The notes beneath the pieces were generated by a model that made no database searches, was not told the origin of the DNA, and saw nothing but the letters and a program-made list of their open reading frames with translations. A DNA stretch of 64,000 nt from Meconema thalassinum. Taxonomy: Eukaryota; Arthropoda; Insecta; Orthoptera; Tettigoniidae. A program made the position numbers and the translations under genes. Shown piece by piece: positions 11,672 through 24,009 of this stretch (the first letter of the stretch is position 1; each line of letters starts with the position of its first letter). The DNA lies in the NCBI GenBank assembly GCA_946902985.2, contig OX336389.2, positions 146,929,099 through 146,993,098 of the forward strand, in the 5' to 3' direction.

Positions 11672-13580
11672 TGTTGTTTACACATTTGTCAATTTCCCAT
11701 TTATATATTTTTATGTCAGTTTAAAGTTTTTAAATTTTGAGGATATGGAAACATGGATTTTCCATGTCATGTTTTTGTAAATGATCTTAATACGAGTTCT
11801 TTACCATGGCAATAGTACAGTCTGTTTATGTATTTGCAGAAACGTAGAGGTGTATTTTTTATTCAAGTAATAGTGTTTTACAAAATAACGCCTATCTACC
11901 ACTGCATTTGAAAAAAAACTATTGAAGAACCAAAATTAAATTCCCCCTCCCCACCCTACCTAATTGTGTTTGCTCTGGTCAAACAATCAATGACACACAC
12001 ACACGCACATACACAAGCTTATTCTCTCTCTCGCTTTTTCTGTGCAGTCATACATTCACACAACCATGCCTGTCTTTGAGAACAAACACAACCACTCTAT
12101 TTATCCTCAAAATATCCTTGACATGCACACTCATCCCAAGGAACTTTTAGTTATACATTTAACATTTACCATTACAAAAAAAATGTTTCCACTATTTACA
12201 AAAAAATATTATTTACAATTACAAAAATGAATATTTACAAAATACTAAATCAACTAAATCTACTGGTTACAAAAAGCCATGTCTCTAAACAATAAAATAT
12301 AGAAATCACACCTCCTCCTTGTGGTCAGAACCCCATGGTTGCCTAAGGCATAGGTCATTCGTCTGCACGCATTTGTTATCCATCAAGGCAAAAGTGCATT
12401 TTCTCTGTTCCGCAAGATACAAATTATGGTTGCTGGATTGTATCCTGCACTGTTTATGCGACATAGCTTTGCCAGGTCATAAAACCGTTAGGTAGGTCTC
12501 TACAGATAGCGATTTTACCACTGCTCTATCTACGCTTTTTTTCTTTGCTTCCTTACAGTTTACTGTGCGATGGGCAGCATTAACTGTATATCAAACTCAG
12601 TCCACCTTTGTATTTGTAACCCAAGTAATAATTTGAAAATAGACAAGTGTAATCGGTTTTAAACATTATCTCTGCTTTTTTATATGTTTATGACTTGCAT
12701 ATTAACCTGAAATCAACCCTAGTCTACCTTAGTGAAAGGCTAACAGCTTAACCACTGCGCCACCATATGCTTCATTCTTAGTTTGATTCGTTCTAGGCCT
12801 TAGAGCTGGAGAACGAGTTAAGATATCCAATGCAAGAGGCACATGTGCTCGCCACTGCAGCACAAAATGGTTAGCTGGTAACATTAGACAACCGAAAATG
12901 ATTGTATTTCTGTTACCCAAGCATTTCTGTAATTTGCTTACTGTGTGAGCACTGCCAGCAAGACAGTTTAGTTTAGAACAAGCGAGTGTGTGTGTATAGA
13001 TTATTAGCATCAAGTATTTAAAGCTTTCTGTGTGTAGCGACCATCTTGTCCCAGTAACCACTGAGCAAGTTTTAACAGTCAGCCCATAAAACAGCATAGG
13101 ATAGTTGTGTGTGGTTCATGTACTTGGGTGTGTGCAATAGCACCATGCACTAGATTTACCTTATCCTCTGTAGGTAGAGCGTTAACCCTTTCCTTTTTGA
13201 CATCACCAATGACCACATCCACCCACAAGTATTACACTTAAACCCGTTACTTGTTTTCAATTATGTTTGGTTCGGTTTAGTTCGGTTTAGTTGGATTTGA
13301 TTCAGCTTGGTTCAGTTTAGTTCGATGTAGTCACCATTTTGTGTCTTAGATATCCTCTTTAACCATTCAATTAAAGATAGTCTACTCATAATTCTTGAAT
13401 CGATAAATCAGATTTTATGTACATCTTTTGTCATTTATTAACCCATGCCTGCAACCTATACTTTCCCTGTACTGCAGTTTGATCTGAAAACAAGTCCCAA
13501 TGGTGAGAGACTTGTCAGTCACCATACATGTAGCCCACAATAATTCTTTCTCTAACTAGCTATGTTTCATCACTCACGGT
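11672..13580. other. Non-coding flank with repeat fragments
   Basis: No gene recognised. The first ~100 bases (TTGTTTACACATTTGTCAATTT onwards) match, in reverse orientation, the AT-rich repeat at about 54,060-54,250. A relic resembling a tRNA-derived SINE lies at about 12,690-12,775 on the minus strand, with an A-box-like GGCGCAGTGGTTAAGC and a weak B-box. A short cycling tract of GGTTTAGTTC-like words lies at about 13,265-13,330. CA-rich simple sequence occurs near 11,995. Confidence 0.4.
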
Positions 13581-13589
13581 AATCATCTC

Positions 13590-14340
13590 ACATGTCCGTA
13601 TCCGATTATTAGTTAATAATATCTCAGATCGATGACCTTGATGTACTGGGTATTTTGGGTAAATTCATTGGCCATGGGAAACGGTTGACCATTCTAAGTC
13701 CTATGACACCTCACATGTCGTTATCCGATTGAAAATGAAAATCCACAGCCTGCTTCCAGTCTCCGACCGGGTCAGGAATGGAATGAATGAAGCCCCCATC
13801 TAGCGGCGAGGATATGAACTGTGCCGGCTGCCGAGGCCTGACGCACTCCTCTGGGGCAATGATTAAATGAATGGCAGATGAAATGAAATGATAATGGAGA
13901 GTGTTGCTGGAATGAAATGTTGACAGGGAAAACCGGAGTACCCGGAGAAAAACCTGTCTGCCTCCGTTTTGTCCAGCACAGATCTCACATGGAGTGACCG
14001 GGATTTGAACCACGGACCCAGCGGTGAGAGGCCGGCGTGCTGCCGCCTAAGCCACGGAGGCTCGTTATCCGATTATTAGTTTATAAAATCTCAGGTCAGT
14101 GACCTTGCTGTTTTGGATTTTTGGGGTAAATTCATTGGTCATGGGGAAGGGTTAACCATTCGTAGTCCTTTGACACCTCACTTGACCCTCTCTGAATGTT
14201 AGTTTATAAAATCTTAGGTCGATGACCTTGCTGTTTTGGGCCTTTTGGGTAAATTCGCTGGCCATGGAAAAAGGTTGGCCATCCTGAGTCCTATGACACC
14301 TCGCTTGACCCTCTCTGATTATTAGTTAGCGAGATATAAA
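13590..14340 (+). repeat. Diverged ~125-bp tandem repeat, three units
   Basis: Three diverged copies of a unit containing TCCGATTATTAGTT, then GGTCGATGACCTTG, then TTTGGGTAAATTC and CCTATGACACCTC. Units begin near 13,595, 14,065 and 14,190. The second unit boundary was split by the SINE at 13,731-14,062. Related words recur further on (to about 15,800) and at 51.3-52.7 kb. Confidence 0.6.
13731..14062 (-). mobile_element. tRNA-derived SINE with 12-bp target duplication
   Basis: On the minus strand it starts AGCCTCCGTGGCTTAGGCGG, a tRNA-like 5' end with an A-box. A B-box GGTTCAAATCC follows about 45 bases later, then a ~260-bp tRNA-unrelated body ending in a TTTTCATTTTC tail. The same 12 bases, CGTTATCCGATT, flank it at 13,719-13,730 and 14,063-14,074. 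These are direct evidence of retroposition into the surrounding tandem repeat. It would depend on a LINE for mobility. Confidence 0.9.
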
Positions 14341-15820
14341 CAAAAGTGCAGTTAGGCCCTTTTGACAAAAATGAATAATACATTCAAAAATAGGGCGTCA
14401 CCAAATCCAACGAACCCTCATACAAGTCCCTAGCCTTATTGGTTCATGAGATATTAAAAAGCAGGTGACCTATTAGTTTTGGATCTTTTGGTTATTTTTT
14501 TAAATAACTTATCTATAAATCATTATTCAAAAAGCCCACCCTCTTACAAAAAAAAAAAACAAGTGCGCATGCATAAAAACAAAAAACAAAAAATAATAAA
14601 TCATAGTGGCATCCAGGAGTATGCATGTTCTTCATGTGGAACAACGTTTAATTTCATATTAGCATTGAATGTAGTGCTAGGTCACGGGTTCTGCGCCACT
14701 TTTTATTCAGCCACCCTCGTAGCGGCCCCGAACCTGATATCTCGCTAACCAATCATGGGATTTGAACATACAGGGTGTCCTAGCACTCGTAGTGACGCCC
14801 CCTACTTTCCTATAGTCGCTTTATTTCATTAAAAGACCAAAACTAAAAGGTCATTCACGAGTAGTGGGGTAGTGTTGGTTTTCTTAAGTCGCGCTCGTGC
14901 TTGAATATGTATGCCTATGTTGGGAAAGGGTTAGATGGTGGGGGACGAGTAGGGTCGAATGAGGGGTCGTTTAGATGGTATTCTTTCCGCTCTATGTGAT
15001 GGTGAGGTTATATTTTAAAATGGGTGGAATTTGGAAACGCCATTTGGGTAAACGTGTGTTTTTTGACATTTTGGCGATGAGTGCTTTTTGTATGCATGCA
15101 TACTTGAGGGCTTTAGTAAGAGAGCGGGCTTTTTAAATTATGATTTATAGATGAGGTTTTTTTTTCAAAATATTTATTAAGAACCATGAAAACTAATAGG
15201 TCATCGGCTTCTTAGTATCTCGCTAACCAATAATCGGATTTAAACATATGGGGTGTCGTAGGACTCGTGGTGAACTCCCTTTTTCTGTGGACGGGGTATA
15301 TCCATCCCAAAATAAAAACCACCCTTACCCGGGGGGTGAAATAGTATTTTTTGTATGCCTACGAACTTGGCGGTTTTTGTAAGAGAGCGAGCTTTTTAAA
15401 TGATGATTTATAGATGAGTTTTTTTGAAATATTTGTTATGAACCATAAAATCTAATAGGTCATTCGCTTTTTAGTATCTCGCTAACCAATAATCGGATTT
15501 AAACATATGGGGTGTCGTAGGACTCGTGGTGAACTCACCTTTCCTACGGACGGGGTATGTCCACTCCAAAGTAAAAACTACCCTTACCCGGGGGGTTAAA
15601 TAATATTTTTTATGTGCGCACACGGACGGCATTTGTCAAAAGGACCTAACTACACGTTTGTTAATATTTTCTGAACCCCTGGTGGGATTTTGCCATAGGC
15701 AGTATTATAGTCCTTGGGGTGACTCCCCGTTTTTGAATGTATGATTCATTTTTGTCAAAAGGGCCTAACTACACTTTTGTTCATATCTCGCGAACCAATC
15801 ATGCTAGGGACTTGTATGAG
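14341..15820. repeat. Diverged repeat block
   Basis: No gene. The block is made of recurring words: ATCTCGCTAACCAAT, GGGTGTCGTAGGACTCGTGG and CAAAAGGGCCTAACT. Two ~250-bp units are clear, at about 15,135-15,350 and 15,390-15,605, sharing GATTTATAGATGAG, AACATATGGGGTGTCG and CTTACCCGGGGGG. The same family reappears at 51.3-52.8 kb. Origin unknown; it looks like an old satellite that spread to several sites. Confidence 0.55.
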
Positions 15821-16715
15821 GGGCACCTGAGGCGACGTTCCCCTTTTGGGGGTGAAACTACCCCCCAAAATTGAAAAATCAATATCATGGAAACGAAGAA
15901 CCCTAAAATTAGGTGTGTTAGCTTTAAAAATAGGTGATGATATAGGCTTTTACCTCCATTGGTCATTTCACCCCTAAAACAGTAAATGTCATGTTATGGG
16001 AAAAAACGTTTTAAACACCTAAAAATGATAAATGAACCTAAGATCTTTTGTTTTTGATGAAAAATAGCAGGGGGGGGTGAAACTACCCCCAAATTGAAAA
16101 ATCGATATCTTGGAAACTAAGAACCCTAAAATTAAGTGTGATAGCTTAAAAAATATGTAATGACATACGCTTTTACCTGGATAGGTCATTTCATTCCTAA
16201 AACAGTAAATAGTGATTTTATAGCGGGTAAAAAGGTGTTAAACGGGTAAAAATTATAATTGAACCTAATCTTTTGTTTTTGATGAAAAATAGTAGGGGGT
16301 GAAAACTGCCCCCAAATTGAAAAATCGGTACCTTGGAAACTATGAACCCTAAAATTAGGTGTGATAGCTTAAAAAATAGGTCATGACATACGCTTTTACA
16401 TGGATATGTATTTTCACCCCTAAACCAGTAAATAGTGTTTCTACAGTGGGGTAAAAAAAGGTGTTAAACGGGTAAAAATGATAATTGAATCTAAGATATT
16501 TTGTTTTTGATGACAAATAGCAGAGGGGTGAAAACTACCCCAAATTGTGAAAAATCGATATCTTGCAAACTTAAGAACCCTAAAATTAGGTGTGATCGTT
16601 GAAAAATAGGTGATGACATTCGCTTTTACCTCGATAGATTATTTCACTCTTAAAACAGGGAATAGTAATATTACAGGAAAAAAGGTATTAAACACCTAAA
16701 TGCATAAGCGTTTTG
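15820..16715 (+). repeat. ~215-bp tandem repeat, four diverged units
   Basis: Four units of roughly 215 bp start near 15,840, 16,070, 16,290 and 16,510. Each contains CTACCCC(C)AAATTG, GAAAAATCGATATCTTGG, AACCCTAAAATTAGGTGTG and TTTTGTTTTTGATGAAAAATAG. Divergence between units is high, with many indels. No coding potential. Confidence 0.65.
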
Positions 16716-16823
16716 TGAAACCATGATTTAATGGACTTGTGTATGGAGGATTATCATTTTTATTATTATTATTATTATTACTATGTAATTATGGATTAGT
16801 GTGTGTATAGATAACTAACCAGT

Positions 16824-17045
16824 GGGGAGCGTGATGGCGCAGGTGCTTAGCTGCTCGTCTTTACCTGGACGGCTGGGGTTCAAATCCTGGTGACAGCGGG
16901 GTGGAATTTTCACCTGAAAAATCACGTGGCGTCAGGAAGGGCATTCGGCCTTAAATCCCCGACCAAAACCAAAATGAGCCTGGTTGGCTCCGGCGACTCC
17001 AAATAATTGGGAAAAGCCGAAGAAAGAAAAAGAAGGGAAAAAAGG
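16824..17045 (+). mobile_element. tRNA-derived SINE with 12-bp target duplication
   Basis: A 222-bp element starting GGGGAGCGTGATGGCGCAGG (tRNA-like with an A-box), with a B-box GGTTCAAATCC near 16,878. It ends in an A-rich tail of GAAAGAAAAAGAAGGGAAAA type. The 12 bases TAACTAACCAGT flank it at 16,812-16,823 and 17,046-17,057. It is a different family from the SINE at 13,731. It shares only the tRNA-like head and the retroposition signature. Confidence 0.9.
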
Positions 17046-17057
17046 TAACTAACCAGT

Positions 17058-20000
17058 AATAGTAAACATTTGTTTAAGGTGTTGAAGAAGTCAGGATGGC
17101 CAACCCTTTGCCATGGTTCACGAATGGACCCCATAAAGGTTTACCTGTCAAGACTCAGTGTACCCTGTTGCAGCCTTTAGAAAAAAATCGAACTAGGGGC
17201 CTCTGTGGTGACAGTCGAGTTATATTAATGATGCTTTTTAAACAAACATACGCTTGCATACTACCGCTGGGTTGAATCTGCACAGAGACACTGGCTTTTG
17301 TTTGTGTAGTGAGCCTTGGTGATAACAGCACGGCGATCTTGTCAGCAAGTTTCATATTACTCGTCTGCTTGATAGTGGACGTGCTCTGCACCGTGTTAAC
17401 ATACAGTACATGACTAGATAGTTGTTAGATAAGGTTTGACAAAGGCTTAGTGAACCTTATTGCAACCTTGAAATGAATTTCTTGGTATAGTCGGGGTAGG
17501 AAGCCAAGACCTTTGGGTTGACAACTAAGTATGTTAACCACTACACGGTGAGATGGTCAAATAATAATGAAACAGAACATATAGAAAAGTTTTCTATAGT
17601 TTAACGAATTGGCTAAGAGCCATACAATGAGAGGTGTAGGTAATGGAAATTGAATCCTTAGCTGATGAACCTACTACATGTAAGCTATAGCAATGCCCGC
17701 CTATAAGCTATGATGTTAGAAAAAGAAATGTATGGCTTGTTTTAAACGGAGAATAATTGTGTTTACTGTGAAACACAAATCTGAATTTAAAAATAGTTTA
17801 TGTCCTACATGATGTTTGAACTCTTTTTTATTTATACTTAAGACAAACGCTAACATAGTTGTAATTCAGAAGCTATGGGCGCCTCCTTTCCAATCCTACA
17901 CCGTACAGTGAGGTTAAAATGAATAATGATCACGTTACAGACAGCCAGTTTCAATGCCATGAGAAATAAGTGAACAAAGTATAAAATTCATGAGCCAGTG
18001 AGGAATTCAACATGGTGTCCTTTGGACAAAAGAGAAGCGTTCTATAAACTTAAGCACCAAGCTGACCTATCGACCCCCAATGGTTTGGGTCATCGTAAAG
18101 ATGAAAATTAAATCTAAGCTGTAACTAAAACTAACTACACACGTATATACTAGAAGAAGAAATGGAAAACAAAAGGACAATAGGCCAAATAAAGGACAGA
18201 AGGACTAAAAAATGGCCCTAAACCCTCAAGAAAGTGGATTGAGGGAGTTGGAAGGAAGGGGAGCCATGAAAGGCAGATAGAAAAGTAAAATAGGAGAGGC
18301 TCTGCCCCAGAGGTAATGGATAAAGAGGAGGAAAACTGGACTCAGTGGAGAAATCCCTTGGGGTCGCCAACTTCCAAACTGATCAGCCCTAAGCCCCTTG
18401 AGGGTGTAACCATATGCAGAATGCACCACAAGTTGTGGTGGCTATATACAGCCTACCTTCTTGAGGGGACTTGAGCAAAAGACAGTAAATATCATGAAAA
18501 TAAAAATAAGGCTGCCTCCTCACACAAGTAAGGATATCAGAAAAATAAATAAACAAGGGCCAATTAAGTTGTAAAGGGAAGAGACTCCCTAGGCCTCGGA
18601 TACCCAAATCATGTTGGGGTCGGTAGAGAACAAGAGTTGAGCAAGTGTGGTCGACAGGAAAGAAGACAGAGAGGAGCCTAGCACAAGTTAGTGGAAGCAA
18701 TGACGGACTCAGCTGGGACTCCGTGATCGTCAACCTACATGACACTAGATATGACGCCCAGGGGTGGAAATAAAGACCTCTTTTGTTTTATATCACTGGC
18801 TTTAAAGGACGGTAACACATGGCATGCCTTATAATGCAATACTGGTCCTAGGGTATGCAAAATTGTATTAGAAACTCTGCTAATAATAGTGTGCATGACC
18901 ATTATTATTTTCCCTGAGTATAGTACATGGGACTGATAACCATGATTTCCAAGCCCCTAAGTAAGACAAAAACAAATGATTTTCATTTTTCCAATGAGCT
19001 GGGGTGAGGTGAGTTTTCTATACACCAAACTGATGTGGTTTCCCACTTCTACTCCAGGCAAATGCACATTTGATGTTAAGAATAGTCAAATGGTTTGCAA
19101 CTGCCCAATGCTAGGACCTGATTAGTGGCTTTTAAAAATGGAATGGAATGGAGTACACTTCCCCCAAAACCATTAACAGGAGTGTTCGATCCCCCTCAAC
19201 AACAATTCTTAAAGTCAATATAAATGACTATGCACTTCAGGTCATGACGGTCTCCTCTCTCCAATCCTACCCCTTGGTGGTGAAGGGCACACTCTAATAC
19301 AACCATCATAGTGACAGGTTATCTGTTAAATACCTAACTATCCCCAGATTTACCTTGAATTTTCTTAAAATCCACTAAATTTTCCGCAAATTGACCAAAT
19401 GACACAAAATTCCAGCAAAATGCAACAAATGACTACCAGATTTATTGATATTCCATTGATTTACCTAAGAATGGTTTAAACTACCTCAAATTCATATAAA
19501 ATTAGACGAATATAGATGAAAATTCACTAAAATTTACCAAACTTACCCAAAGTGGGCTACAAACCATGAAATTTATCCATTTATTGTAAATTCACTATAT
19601 GTATTCGAAAATTCCATAATATTGCATTTACTAGTATGCTTTTATTGTTGTTGTTGCTCTTGTTGTTGTTGTTTCGTTTACCACACTCACTGCAGACAAA
19701 TACCTGAACATGACTTTCTGATGTTAAGAATAGGACCTCTACATTGGACGTTATAGTTGAGTTTCATTTTACATAAACTCGTCTCTGAGGTGGGTGTCAG
19801 AAAAGGCATCCAGCTGTAAAAATCACACCCTGACATAGACTTTAATAACCTCTTACGTTGAGGTGGATAACACTAACGACATTGAATGATTGAACGGTTT
19901 CCTTTTCACAATTCCTGTCTATTCTTTCCTCTTGAATGTTGCTAAAATGCAATTAAATTTAATAAATACCTTAAGATGGTTTGATTTGTTTAATGATATG

Positions 20001-20690
20001 GTGTTGATGATGGATATATACGTTAAGAATAATTTTTGTTAGGTCTTGACTGGCCTTGCAATAAGAAATTGACAAACCAAACATGGGTTATCTACCAGGG
20101 GAACACTTTGGCCACTATGTTGGTTATTGACCAGTAAGTACAGTTCTAGTAATGAGACAGAAATCCAACACAAACAATGAGCGCGCGCGGCGGTGAAGAT
20201 TGGTACCACGATGTACTGTCGGTTATGTAGCTATGTGGAATGTATATCACATATGGTTTACTTGAAAGTTTCGAGGTTCCATTAAAGATATTTCTACAAT
20301 AAACCATTTTCAAATGGTCATTCGTTGGTGTGAAAATGTTTATTATATGATATTTTATTTAAACAATTATGATTTATAAAAAATGTATACGTTTACTGTA
20401 TTCTTATTTAATGTACACACTGGAGGCTCTATCGACCAAAATACAGCACTATATGGAATGTATATTGCATACTCGAAGGTTTGGTGATCCCATTAAAGGT
20501 ATTCCTACAATAAATGATTTTTAAGTTCTCGTTTTATGGCATGATTATTTAATATATGCTATTTGCTAATAGGATTTGGCACTGGAATTATTTTACAAGT
20601 AGTTATTTTAATGACCAACATAATTTAATGTTAACAAAGGCACAGCTCTATTTGAAATTTTGAATAACATGTTACATGTTATACATCATA
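17058..20690. other. Non-coding stretch, no gene recognised
   Basis: About 3.6 kb with no domain-bearing frame. A tRNA-like fragment related to the module in the palindrome arms (AACCACTACACGGTGAGATGG) lies near 17,535-17,560. A (TTG)n stretch lies near 19,640-19,675. Open frames on the minus strand at 18,226-18,745 resemble nothing I know. Two related short blocks, at about 20,225-20,300 and 20,450-20,520, share GGAATGTATAT and CCATTAAAG words. Confidence 0.4.
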
Positions 20691-20907
20691 TGCAACTACT
20701 GTAAGGCTTGTGATTTATTTAATGCCTTTAACCCTATATTAAACACTCAGTTTGTAATACTGATAACTGCAATGTTACGATAAAAAAAATTGAAACTGAA
20801 CAAAAATCTGCGTTGAAAAACCAAAAATTGGTTCAGCAAATATATACTGGGGAAAAGAAAAGTTTTGTAAACATTGATATCCAACAAGACTAATTAAATC
20901 AGTAACT
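20690..20907 (+). repeat. 5' flank shared by both tRNA-Leu genes
   Basis: Sequence directly upstream of the tRNA-Leu gene, recognisably the same as about 54,705-54,879 upstream of the second tRNA-Leu. Shared words include AATGCCTTTAACCCTATATT, CATAACTGCAATGTTA (here GATAACTGCAATGTTA), ATACTGG and AATTAAAT. The tRNA therefore travels with its flank as a repeated unit, not as a lone retroposed tRNA copy. Confidence 0.7.
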
Positions 20908-20996
20908 GTCAGGGTGGCCGAGTGGTTAAGGCGTTTGACTTAAGATCAAATTTCCAAATATATAAGGAAGCAAGGGTTCGAACCCCTTCCCTGACA
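20908..20996 (+). tRNA. tRNA-Leu (anticodon UAA)
   Basis: A full cloverleaf can be drawn. Acceptor GTCAGGG pairs with CCCTGAC (20,989-20,995). The D arm has GCC/GGC and GAGTGGTTAA. The anticodon stem is TTTGA/TCAAA with loop CTTAAGA; anticodon TAA lies at 20,941-20,943. A long variable arm, as in leucine tRNAs, has TTCC/GGAA. The T arm is AAGGG-TTCGAAC-CCCTT and the discriminator is A. A-box and B-box promoter sequences are intact and there is no intron. It reads UUA codons. Its position 130 bp from the end of the FLYWCH-carrying repeat is repeated at 54.9 kb. Confidence 0.9.
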
Positions 20997-21177
20997 TAAC
21001 TATTGCTTGAACATTCAAGAAAACAAGAAATATACACAATTATGTTTATCAATTTAATCATTTTTTTTACAAGAGATAGACACATAGAATACAGATATTT
21101 TTGTTTATCATTTCTTTTAAACATAACACTTGTTGAAAATTATTTTTAGGGGATGGGGGTGTTGCTACTTTGACACA

Positions 21178-21384
21178 TCACACAATAATAGCAGCTTTAC
21201 GAAGTTCATTTTCTATATTTAATAGCTCTTTCTCATAACCAATATCACCAACCTGTTTACAGGCATGCAAGAGATGTAGACGTTCGACTAATATATTAGG
21301 ATCGTTCCATTTGCTATATTTAGCCTACTTTTCACATTTTGCAAAAATTAGGAAAAAGTAGACTTATGAGATCGGGCAAATGTG

Positions 21385-21420
<36 letters not shown>

Positions 21421-23433
21421 CTTCTGTCTGGCTGGCTGTGTGAGGGCACCCCCCCTATCAACTCCTAAACGGCTGCAGCAATCGAAACAAAATTTGGTAG
21501 AAATAAAGATCTATACCTGAATATCTCACGGCCATATTTGAAAATGATGTCAGTGCTACCAACTGCTGTAAAATCGCAATTGGAGTTTGAGCCCCATGTT
21601 GGATATCTTGGAAGGTAAGAATGGGAGCTATTTCAAAATTGGCACACATACAGATAATAATATGGCAGTTTAATATCCAGGAGGCCATACATCGCAGTGT
21701 TGCCAAAATGATTATAAGCCTGCTGATAGATCCAAATTTTAAATGCATATAACTTCTACACTATCAATTGGATTTCAACCAAATTTCGTATGTGCTATTT
21801 GTACATACACAGATATGACTGGACGTATTCTTAAGATCCACCAGGGCTGCCAACTGTTAATAAAAGCTCTCAATTTATTTTATCCAAATACCAATATATC
21901 AGAAAGTATGCAGGCCGACAGCTTTAAACTATGCACACGTATAGTACCTGACATTCTATATTAATTTGGAGTAACTTATATACATCAGTGCTACCAACAT
22001 GATTCTAAGCCTGCTGCGAGTTCAAATTTTAATACATATAACTTCTATACTATCATTTGGATTTCAACAAAATTTCGTGTGTGCTATGTGTACCATAACA
22101 GATATGTCTATGCCGATTCTTAAGAGTAACCAGGGCTGCCAACTGTTAATAAATACTGTCTATATTTTTGTTATCTTAATATCAATATATAAGAAAGTAT
22201 GCAAGCCAATAGCTCTAAAATTTGCACACGTAAAGTACCTGGCATTCTAGATTAATTTGGAGTAACTAATATATGTCAGTGCTGCCAACATGATTCTAGG
22301 CCTGCTGATAGGTCCAATTTTAAAATGCATGTAACTTCTATACTTACTAATGGATTTCATTCAAAATTGACACAACAATAGATCAGATTATTTCTGACCA
22401 ATACATGTATGTCATTGCTGCCAACATGATTTTACGCGCGCTGTTAGATCCAATGTTTAACTGCATGTAACGTCCATGCTATCCATTGGACTTCAACCAC
22501 ATTTTGTATTCTGTACATTAAGAGATGGAACTAAGAATATATTCAGTCACCTGGGCTGTCAACTCTAGTTCTCTATTAGGCTACATTATGCCAGGTATAC
22601 AGTATTTCGAACTAAATAGAAATTTCGATTTTACCAACTTAATTTCGTCATTATTCTAGATAGATCCATATAGATTAATCATTGGCATGAATCTTAAATT
22701 TTAAGAAAAGTAGGCTCTTTAGTTCGTCACGGAACGTCTTGTTTATGAATGGTTTCAAAAACTCGGGAAGCAGTTCATCATTATCACCATTATCATGATT
22801 ATCATCCTCATCATTATAATCATTTTCATAATGATGATCATCATCATTAATATCATTACCATTATAATTTCCACCTATGTCCTCAGTCTGTTCAATGGTT
22901 TGAGTTGCCTTTGATAGTGTTGAAAGCTTCTTTTTAGATGTGCTAGTATGCTTTAACATTGTTATGCTATTATTATCACCATTACCTTCCCCCACCAACT
23001 TTTCGATGGGATATATTGTCTCTGATAGGGTTGAGGGCTTTTGAGATGTGGGTGCGTGTCTGAACGTGGGTTTCACAGGAGGTGTTAAAGGTTTCTCATT
23101 AAACAACTCGCTAACAGCATGAGTGCGTTGTAGTGTATTAAACTTGAGGTTAATATTATCTTGAGCAGCACTATCTTTTACTTGGACTTGGTGTTTTGCT
23201 TTGGTTTGAGTTTTCCTCCCATTTAGACTAGCGTGATTATTAAGTTTACAATCATGATTGTTTGAAGAAAGTATGTCCAATTGTTTTGTCTTAAGCATTC
23301 CTCGACACTGTTTCGATCGTTGCTTTGAACAGCGTCAAATAACAGTTCCATTTTCATTGCTTCGTTTCACAATATATGAATATCCTTTATAGTATCCATA
23401 AGGCTTACCATACCTAGTCACTGATACTTCCAT
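21178..23433 (-). pseudogene. FLYWCH-Polinton chimera, left palindrome arm
   Basis: Read on the minus strand from ATG at 23,433. It has a FLYWCH zinc finger (GYSYIVKR, CSKQRSKQCRG, NNHDCK), a Ser/Thr-rich segment with STLSKATQT, and an Asp/Asn-rich tract from a CAT-type microsatellite. FLKPFINKTFRDELKSLL follows, then after a 1.3-kb insertion the C-terminal domain at 21,178-21,310. It is broken: the FLYWCH Trp codon near 23,336 is TGA (TGG in the right arm), and a repeat splits it at about 21,320-22,680. The FLYWCH fold binds DNA or proteins; the remainder matches a Polinton accessory protein (see 49,042-50,044). Confidence 0.8.
21322..22680. repeat. Insertion in left-arm FLYWCH gene, with internal ~300-bp repeats
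   Basis: This segment is absent from the right arm. It contains a (GTCT)n microsatellite at about 21,388-21,436, then ACTCCTAAACGGCTGCAGCA, a phrase common to dispersed insect repeats. Two clear ~300-bp units follow (about 21,690-21,985 and 21,985-22,285) and then partial ones to about 22,560. Shared words include TATAACTTCTA, TTGGATTTCAA, GGGCTGCCAACTGTTAATAAA and AACATGATTCTA. No coding capacity recognised. Confidence 0.6.
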
Positions 23434-23479
23434 ATCAACTGTCAAACACAAACTAATCTCTAGTAAAGACAACTTGGTA

Positions 23480-23775
23480 ATGACAACAATAGTTTAATGT
23501 GGGAGCATATATACATGCAAAAAGTGGTGGCAAAGGTGGGGGGTAAAAAGTGGGAGCAAAAGTGGCAGCAAATGTGGGAGAAAAAACTGTGAGCAAAAAA
23601 AAGAGTGGGAGCAAATATGGGATCAAATGCGGGAGCAAAGCAAATATAAAAAGTAGGAGCAAATATGCTAACAAATATGTCAACAAATATGTCAGCAAAA
23701 ATAAATACACAAGTCAAGATAGTTTAAAGTGCAAAGAAAATATGGAAGCAAATATGAGAGCAAAAGTGGTGTTTT
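23480..23775. repeat. Minisatellite upstream of left-arm FLYWCH gene
   Basis: Units of about 12-15 bp, variants of GTGGGAGCAAATATG, continue for nearly 300 bp directly upstream of the FLYWCH start codon. The mirror copy is at about 25,860-26,130. Long open frames across it (Gly-Ala-Asn-rich or Phe-Ala-Pro-rich) are a by-product of the repeat unit, not evidence of genes. Confidence 0.8.
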
Positions 23776-23805
23776 TCTAAAACAACTAGACATAACAAAC
23801 TTAGT

Positions 23806-24000
23806 CATAACCTAACCTAACATCACCTAACCTCACCTCACCTCACCTAACCTCAACTAACCTAACCTAACCTCACCTAACCTAACCTAACCTAACCTAA
23901 CTTCACCTAACCTAACTTGACTGAACTTTACCTAACCTAACCTATCATAACTTCACCTAACCTAACTTTACCTAATCTAACTTCACCTAACCTAACCTTT
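23806..24000 (-). repeat. Degenerate (TTAGG)n tract, left arm
   Basis: On the plus strand it reads CCTAA-type pentamers (CTAACCTAACCTAACC) with frequent CCTCA and CTTCA variants, i.e. TTAGG on the minus strand. TTAGG is the arthropod telomere repeat. The TTAGG strand points away from the palindrome centre. The mirror copy is at 25,645-25,830. Confidence 0.85.
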
Positions 24001-24009
24001 CATCTCTCA

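Noticed and set aside
12690..12775. Functional tRNA gene
   Set aside because: Only an A-box-like segment and a weak B-box are visible; acceptor and anticodon stems cannot be drawn.
18225..18745. Two overlapping minus-strand frames as a host gene
   Set aside because: They are short, overlap in different phases and show no recognisable domain or codon pattern.
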